NCBI GenBank assembly: GCA_018985235.1
Contig: JADGIG010000299.1
Span: 1 to 10,368, forward strand
Reading direction: 5' to 3'
Length of the DNA stretch: 10,368 nt
Source: Sanchytrium tribonematis
Lineage: Eukaryota > Sanchytriomycota > Sanchytriomycetes > Sanchytriales > Sanchytriaceae
Positions 6,046-10,368 of this stretch are shown here, piece by piece (the stretch's first letter is position 1; each line of letters begins with the position of its first letter). The notes beneath the pieces are model-generated. The model was not told the DNA's origin. It ran no database searches and saw only the letters and a program-made list of their open reading frames with translations. The translations under genes were made by a program, and so were the position numbers.

Positions 6046-8688
6046 TTAATGAAATTTAACACTGAATTTCAATTTGGATTGAAGCTCCCTACATTCTTTT
6101 TCAGGGAGAGAAGCCCAATCTGGTTGAGTCAACAATACCTCTGTTTCCGCTCCAAAATGTTCAGGAACTACAGAATAAATATTGTATAATTGCTCAATGG
6201 TTAAGAGTCTCAACCGAGGAATTGAAGTCAAGAGATCAATCATTGATAAAATAAATTTCGGTAAGTCTTCGATAAATATTAATTTTGAGACACTTAGAAT
6301 AGCTTCCGTCTGGATTTTAACATTTTTATGTCGTATCAGTCTATTAAAGAGGTTTAATAGATAATCAATAAGTATAAAATCTTCGCAAAGATTACTTTCA
6401 ATCAAAAGACATCCAGCGCAAAATATCTGATTAAGTTTGCATTCTTTCCTTTTGAAATTAGTGAAAACTAAAACAAATTCAGATCTTTCTTCATAAGAGA
6501 AAGCCTTAATTTGTGCCAAAATTTTATCAATTCTCTGTTTGTTATGGGAACTCAACGCAATTATAACTCCTGATACCCAGGACACCTTATAGATGCTTTT
6601 TATAAAATTGTTCAATCCAAGAATTTCATATTGGGATAAATAATTTAAGGCCCGTTGTGCCTCATGTCGAAGCTTATCAATATTTGAAAATGAAGCAAAT
6701 AAGACATGGCTAGTACAATTTTTGAGTAGTAAAAGCTCCTCCGCATTCAAGTTATACAAGTCCATTTTTGACAACATTGTACATGCTGTGAATCGAACGA
6801 ATGAGCCAGTATCTCCTTTTTTCTCATTCGTGTAATCTATCAAAGCGTCATGAATTTTGGTCAGCATTAGAATTGTATAGTTAGGTATGACTTGAATTGC
6901 TGGACTTTGGTATAAATTTAAAATTTTCGAACGTATTTGCCCAATTCCAAAAGTTATTGAATTGTACTTCGCCTCACATACCTCAATCAGGCTTTGTATT
7001 CCTTTTAAATCGAGTTCATTAATAACCAATTCAAAATAATCTATCGATATCAGTATATGGACATCCATATTCGTTTTGTGCAAATTTTCACAAATTAGAG
7101 AAAAGCAATTTAATTTCGACAACGCCGATATGCACACATTTTTAGTTTCGTGAGAATAAGCGTAAGATTGATCATCGTATATGCTAAATACATTGCTCGG
7201 TACCTTGTTGAACATTATACATAACAAGTTTGTCTTGAGGTCATTCAAACTTGGATTGAAAGATAGCAAAGCATGCGCCAATACACAAGTGCATTTGATT
7301 TTTAAAGGAAAATCGAGATCAGTCTTCTTGACTAATTTGATCAATTCAAGGTAAGAATTGTAGGAAAGTTCAAAAAGCTTAGTTAAATTCAAGGAGCGTG
7401 GGTTCTGCAACTGAGGCAAAATTTGCTGCGAGACAAAGACTCTTTTCGAAACTTCGATATCATCGGCCAAGTTCCCTACTGATAATGAGTTTGATAATGA
7501 TTTTGGAACAACAGAGTCTGAAAATACAGCCCTAACCAAATAAGATGCACTTTGAACTTGAAAGAAATGGCCTTTAAACAGGACCCCAATCAAAACAGAT
7601 ATTGATTCCATCGAAAGATCGACAGAATCGGTAAATTCATTCAAAGGGTTGCTATTATTAGGCCGTAGCCTAAATGGTGTGCTTCCAGATAAATCCCGGC
7701 TAAATTTAATTATTTCGGAGACTGCATGACATCGCTTCTCCAGAAGCTCAGTGTCAATAGTATTGCAAATGAGATTTAAAAGATAAAATAAAAGTCCTTT
7801 AGCATGAAACGAACTCAGAGTAGAAATTCTAACGCCGATGTCATAAGCTCTCAGAGAATTGCCAATTGTAAAAAAATCTAGATGAGGCAAAAGCAGCAGT
7901 CCAAATTCTATCTTATGCCTTCCAACTAATTCCATAAAAACGGCAGAAGATGCTCGTCGCACATGATGGGCAGGGTCAAAGCAGCAAGAAGCAATTAAAT
8001 GAAGTGCCAAATATTTTGTTTCTTCCATCTGGTTCTCCCTCAATTTTCTCCAAAATACAAAGCATGTGTAATCACGAATTCCTTGACCCACACTAGCTGT
8101 GCCAACTCGCTTATCCAAATGCAAATACTCATAAAGAATGTCATTGGGTATAGCCTGAACTCTCAATTTCACAAATTCACTAAGAAGTAAAAGGATGCCT
8201 TGTGTATATCTATAATCTCTCATCAAGGCTTGAATTTCACTCAAGTTCACCTGTGATCTTTGAAAATAAATAGCCAAGACTTTGGCACAAGTGTATTTCC
8301 ATGGCTTTGATAAATTTTCCATCATAAAGTCTAAATAACCTTGATTAGGTCTCATCGCTAACATGTATCCAATAATTTTCATTTTGTATTTACCATTTAT
8401 ACTGGTAACATACTTTTCAACTTGTTCATTACAATACCCATGCTTTGCAAGTATAGTCAGAGCTCTGGAATACTTTTTATCAATGCAGAACTTGATGAAG
8501 TCCTCTTTGAAATTTTCGACTTTCAATATGTCTTGTTTTTTTAAATAATATGCGAAGCATTTACCAAGCATCTTTTCATTTTTGATTTTGTATACATGTT
8601 CAACTGCTGGCAGGGGTGTCAATGGTTGTTGAATTTGTACCAGTAAATTTTCCATTTCCTCCCGGTTTCTTGTCGAAATGAAACTCAT
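6046..8688 (-). CDS. CIN1: Tubulin-folding cofactor D (Cin1/TBCD)
   Basis: Cofactor D binds beta-tubulin and, with cofactors C and E and Arl2, assembles and recycles alpha/beta-tubulin dimers. The 880-residue product is an alpha-helical HEAT/armadillo-type protein with TBCD landmarks in order (numbered from 8688). VGTASVGQGIRDYTCFVFW at about 195-213 matches the CSVGTNVRDAACYVCW block. CCFDPAHHVRRASSAVFMEL at about 235-254 matches the FDRDINCRRAASAAFQE block, followed by VGRHK. FFTIGNS at 272-278 matches YFAVGNRS. YTNEKKGDTGSFVR at about 619-632 matches YTTDSRGDVGTWVR. The C-terminus matches QVYETLL..D.VGA...VL..T.W. Human TBCD has about 1,190 residues and yeast Cin1 about 1,014; the N-terminal region before the first block is about 200 residues shorter here. 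The frame extends to a TTG at 8709, but the first ATG is at 8688, with another at 8655. The 5' end collides with RTT109. Confidence 0.93.
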   Translation of the reverse strand: MSFISTRNREEMENLLVQIQQPLTPLPAVEHVYKIKNEKMLGKCFAYYLKKQDILKVENFKEDFIKFCIDKKYSRALTILAKHGYCNEQVEKYVTSINGKYKMKIIGYMLAMRPNQGYLDFMMENLSKPWKYTCAKVLAIYFQRSQVNLSEIQALMRDYRYTQGILLLLSEFVKLRVQAIPNDILYEYLHLDKRVGTASVGQGIRDYTCFVFWRKLRENQMEETKYLALHLIASCCFDPAHHVRRASSAVFMELVGRHKIEFGLLLLPHLDFFTIGNSLRAYDIGVRISTLSSFHAKGLLFYLLNLICNTIDTELLEKRCHAVSEIIKFSRDLSGSTPFRLRPNNSNPLNEFTDSVDLSMESISVLIGVLFKGHFFQVQSASYLVRAVFSDSVVPKSLSNSLSVGNLADDIEVSKRVFVSQQILPQLQNPRSLNLTKLFELSYNSYLELIKLVKKTDLDFPLKIKCTCVLAHALLSFNPSLNDLKTNLLCIMFNKVPSNVFSIYDDQSYAYSHETKNVCISALSKLNCFSLICENLHKTNMDVHILISIDYFELVINELDLKGIQSLIEVCEAKYNSITFGIGQIRSKILNLYQSPAIQVIPNYTILMLTKIHDALIDYTNEKKGDTGSFVRFTACTMLSKMDLYNLNAEELLLLKNCTSHVLFASFSNIDKLRHEAQRALNYLSQYEILGLNNFIKSIYKVSWVSGVIIALSSHNKQRIDKILAQIKAFSYEERSEFVLVFTNFKRKECKLNQIFCAGCLLIESNLCEDFILIDYLLNLFNRLIRHKNVKIQTEAILSVSKLIFIEDLPKFILSMIDLLTSIPRLRLLTIEQLYNIYSVVPEHFGAETEVLLTQPDWASLPEKECRELQSKLKFSVKFH

Positions 8689-9406
8689 GGCTTTTGAAAA
8701 AAGCGGCAAAATATTTAATTCTAAACTATATTATCTGTTAGATAACGATCAAATTTGCGTAGGAGTACTCATACATGTATATAAAGACAAGATTTTCATT
8801 GACAAAGTGGACAGTACAAAATTTGCAAAAAAATATTTTACCTCTTTTCTTCTTGTGACTATACTGAAAAGCGAAATGCAAGATAGAAGATTGTATCTTT
8901 CATCTAAGCCTAGTGAATATTTATTTCATGATCCTGCTAGAGTGATTTTGAATCCACAAGGTTTGATTAATTGGTGGATAAACTTTTTCAGCAAGTTAAA
9001 TGCAACAGGTAGTTTCTATGTGCCAAACGAAATCAAAACATCATACAAACTACCTTCTGGTATCGATTTTCATGCATTTCCACGATATGACTTTAAGTCT
9101 GACGGAATTGATGATCCAAGCAAAAATTGGGATGAAATGACAGAATACGTTGGTTGCTTTTCTTTAAGAATTAATATAAAAGACCAAATTGCATTAAATT
9201 ATATCAGTCTGTCTTCTTCGAAATTTTCCGGCTTGATAGACAAAGTGCGCCAAAATCCATCTATTAAAAGTAGCACTTTCGAATTTAAAAAATTTGAACT
9301 GCAGGGATTTGACAACTTTGTAAATGACAGGGTTTCTGTCAAAAGAAAATTCGACACTGCTTATGATTTGAGTAACCTTGTGAAGCGAAAGAAGAAAACA
9401 ATTTAA
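8678..9406 (+). CDS. RTT109: Rtt109-type histone H3 acetyltransferase, compact
   Basis: Rtt109 acetylates newly made histone H3 (Lys56, Lys9) with the chaperones Asf1 and Vps75 during replication-coupled chromatin assembly. The best match is residues 71-100 (RLYLSSKPSEYLFHDPARVI through INWW), close to yeast CLFTRPASQYLFPDSSKN...LMKWW. Key residues have counterparts. Asp45 in KVDST fits yeast Asp89 in KADTNG. Trp100 of the WW pair fits Trp222. Asp145-Asp146 before Pro147 fits Asp287-Asp288 in FPDDPKARF. The autoacetylated Lys290 position is Ser148 here, with Lys149 next to it. A basic, NLS-like tail (VKRKKKTI) parallels the basic yeast C-terminus. At 242 residues against about 436 it is very small; about 40 N-terminal residues and internal loops are missing. 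ATG 8678 has G at -3; ATG 8687 is the alternative. The 5' end overlaps CIN1. Confidence 0.82.
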   Translation: MKLMAFEKSGKIFNSKLYYLLDNDQICVGVLIHVYKDKIFIDKVDSTKFAKKYFTSFLLVTILKSEMQDRRLYLSSKPSEYLFHDPARVILNPQGLINWWINFFSKLNATGSFYVPNEIKTSYKLPSGIDFHAFPRYDFKSDGIDDPSKNWDEMTEYVGCFSLRINIKDQIALNYISLSSSKFSGLIDKVRQNPSIKSSTFEFKKFELQGFDNFVNDRVSVKRKFDTAYDLSNLVKRKKKTI

Positions 9407-9415
9407 TGTTTGAGC

Positions 9416-9421
9416 TTTATT
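9416..9421 (-). terminator. AATAAA containing the stop codon of the Cgi121-like gene
   Basis: The minus-strand sequence ATC AAA TAA AGC places the stop codon TAA inside the AATAAA hexamer. Any cleavage site 10-30 bases on lies within the 3' end of RTT109, antisense to it. Confidence 0.45.
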
Positions 9422-10295
9422 TGATGTATTCGATCAATTTGCTTCCAATTGCGTCAGCGTCAATACCCAAATCTTCCACCTGCAACCCCATTGCTTCGAC
9501 CGCCTTGAATGAGATTTCAAGTAGTCCTGAGATATGGAGGTATAGTTCGCTGTCTCCACTTGACACCTTGCACATCAAAACACTTTTCCCTACACATAAA
9601 AAATTTGGCGCATACTCTACAAGTATCTTGCTATTACTTTTGGCTTGATTTATTTGTAAATATTCACAAATTTTAGAAAAATGAGTATCTCCAAATTCTA
9701 TTTCTAGCAAATAAGAAGTAGGTATTTCCGAAAGCCTTTTGAATTTTAAACTGGACGAAATTAGAGCAAGTAGACCAATTCCAAATGTTAGATCGTCCAA
9801 GGGCTTAATATCTGTCGACTTTCTATCTGTGGTTAAAGATAATGCATTTTGGTTGGGTAAAATAAGTTTGCAGCTACTTTGGTCTTTAACGACTTCAAAC
9901 GTGTCAGTCAACCCTGCAGACTCAATTATGAGTACCATAATGTTTTGGTGAGCTATTATTTTTTCAAAATCCAAAATTTTAAGATCTAACAAATTAAAGA
10001 TCAAAACATCTGCTGATTTGAAAATAGACAAATTTGAATGCCATTCTTTCTTCAAGTTTTTCATTATCAAAACTTTTTTTATAAATTTGCCGCATAAAAT
10101 ATCGAGTAAACGCTTTACATTGTGGTTTTGGACCAGCAAGAATTCGAAATTTGCAAAATTTTCAATTGGAAAAGAATAAATTGAATTTGAAACCCCAAGC
10201 AAGTACCTTCTAATACACTGTGCTTGGAATTCTGATATTTCAGTAGGTTGAAAAAGTAAAAAATCTACAAACAAATTATCAAACTCTTCTTTCAT
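9417..10295 (-). CDS. Protein with a probable Cgi121/TPRKB-like C-terminal domain and unrecognised N-terminal half
   Basis: The product has 292 residues. From about 165 to the end it follows the pattern of Cgi121/TPRKB, the KEOPS subunit that binds tRNA and the Bud32 kinase in t6A tRNA modification. LLALISSSLKFKRL at 175-188 fits LVAANKAVHLYKLGKMKT. SYLLEIEFGDTHFSKICEYL (194-213), then QINQAKSNSKILVEY, fits [20 protein letters not shown], then GISANDTSILIVYI. LMCKVSSGDSELY fits LISQVEGHQVSL. LLEISFKAVEAMGL fits IMNITEVKKIYKL. The match is one of pattern more than identity. The N-terminal 150 residues alternate predicted strands and helices (FEFLLV, KKVLIM, ADVLIF, IMVLII), suggesting a Rossmann-like fold, and I do not recognise them. 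Cgi121 proteins are normally about 170-190 residues, so this would be a fusion or extension. ATG 10295 follows an in-frame stop closely. An unrelated family remains possible. Confidence 0.45.
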   Translation of the reverse strand: MKEEFDNLFVDFLLFQPTEISEFQAQCIRRYLLGVSNSIYSFPIENFANFEFLLVQNHNVKRLLDILCGKFIKKVLIMKNLKKEWHSNLSIFKSADVLIFNLLDLKILDFEKIIAHQNIMVLIIESAGLTDTFEVVKDQSSCKLILPNQNALSLTTDRKSTDIKPLDDLTFGIGLLALISSSLKFKRLSEIPTSYLLEIEFGDTHFSKICEYLQINQAKSNSKILVEYAPNFLCVGKSVLMCKVSSGDSELYLHISGLLEISFKAVEAMGLQVEDLGIDADAIGSKLIEYIK

Positions 10296-10368
10296 TAAAA
10301 AATTTCACAAATTGAAATAATTCCAATTTATCGACAATGCTTCGGTCAACCCAATTCTGATAATGAAA
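10296..10368. other. 5' flank of the last gene
   Basis: Seventy-three AT-rich bases lie between the start of the Cgi121-like gene and the window edge. An in-frame TGA at 10305-10307 fixes the ATG at 10295 as the first usable start. One minus-strand frame is open from the edge to a TGA at 10279-10281, overlapping the gene start by 17 bases, but 29 codons are too few to call a neighbouring gene. Confidence 0.3.

Noticed and set aside
9406-9648. Plus-strand 80-codon frame whose ATG overlaps the RTT109 stop (TAATG)
   Set aside because: It lies antisense to the Cgi121-like C-terminal domain, has a low-complexity Ser/Leu composition and no family resemblance. The stop/start overlap is likely chance in AT-rich DNA.
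10279-10368. Open minus-strand frame from the right edge, ending inside the start of the Cgi121-like gene
   Set aside because: Twenty-nine open codons can arise by chance and the peptide is not recognisable; sequence to the right would decide.
1-10368. A bacterial operon, phage, defence island or other undescribed multi-gene system
   Set aside because: The genes are unrelated eukaryotic housekeeping and cytoskeletal genes in mixed orientations; no shared pathway, mobile-element ends or repeat array is visible.

Overview
This window reads as nuclear DNA from a small-genome, AT-rich eukaryote. The genes encode eukaryotic machinery: the signal recognition particle GTPase, a Cdc48/p97 ubiquitin adaptor, a mitochondrial ribosomal protein, an oligosaccharyltransferase subunit, tubulin cofactor D and a histone acetyltransferase. 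All long frames are uninterrupted, so introns look rare or absent. Two genes narrow the source. The acetyltransferase resembles Rtt109, a family known mainly from fungi. The coiled-coil protein resembles the C-terminal half of CEP131/AZI1, a centriolar-satellite and cilium protein. Together they suggest an early-branching fungus, or close relative, that still builds a flagellum (a chytrid-, Rozella- or aphelid-like organism). That placement is inference.

Layout. SRP54 (49-1587, +) is followed after 14 bases by the CEP131-like gene (1602-3161, +). The Doa1/Ufd3/PLAA gene converges on it (3223-5196, -). An 87-base divergent spacer leads to the mitochondrial uS14 gene (5284-5583, +). The Ost5/TMEM258 gene (5589-5807, -) converges on that with a 5-base gap. 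The only large spacer (5808-6045) holds a poly(A)-like signal and a possible tiny Cys-rich ORF. The tubulin cofactor D gene CIN1 (6046-8688, -) meets RTT109 (8678-9406, +) head to head with overlapping 5' ends. The last gene (9417-10295, -) has a probable Cgi121/TPRKB-like C-terminal half and an unrecognised N-terminal half.

The genes do not form one pathway; each is housekeeping or cytoskeletal. The notable theme is extreme compaction. Spacers are mostly 5-90 bases. Several proteins are shorter than their relatives (CEP131, Rtt109, Cin1, possibly Doa1). In three minus-strand genes an AATAAA hexamer overlaps or touches the stop codon, and in the CEP131-like gene it lies inside the last codons. 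Transcripts of neighbours must overlap in several places.

I saw no mobile element, CRISPR array, tRNA, rRNA or defence-type system. The most interesting points are the head-to-head CIN1/RTT109 collision, the stop-codon/poly(A) overlaps, the Cgi121-like fusion and the reduced CEP131.
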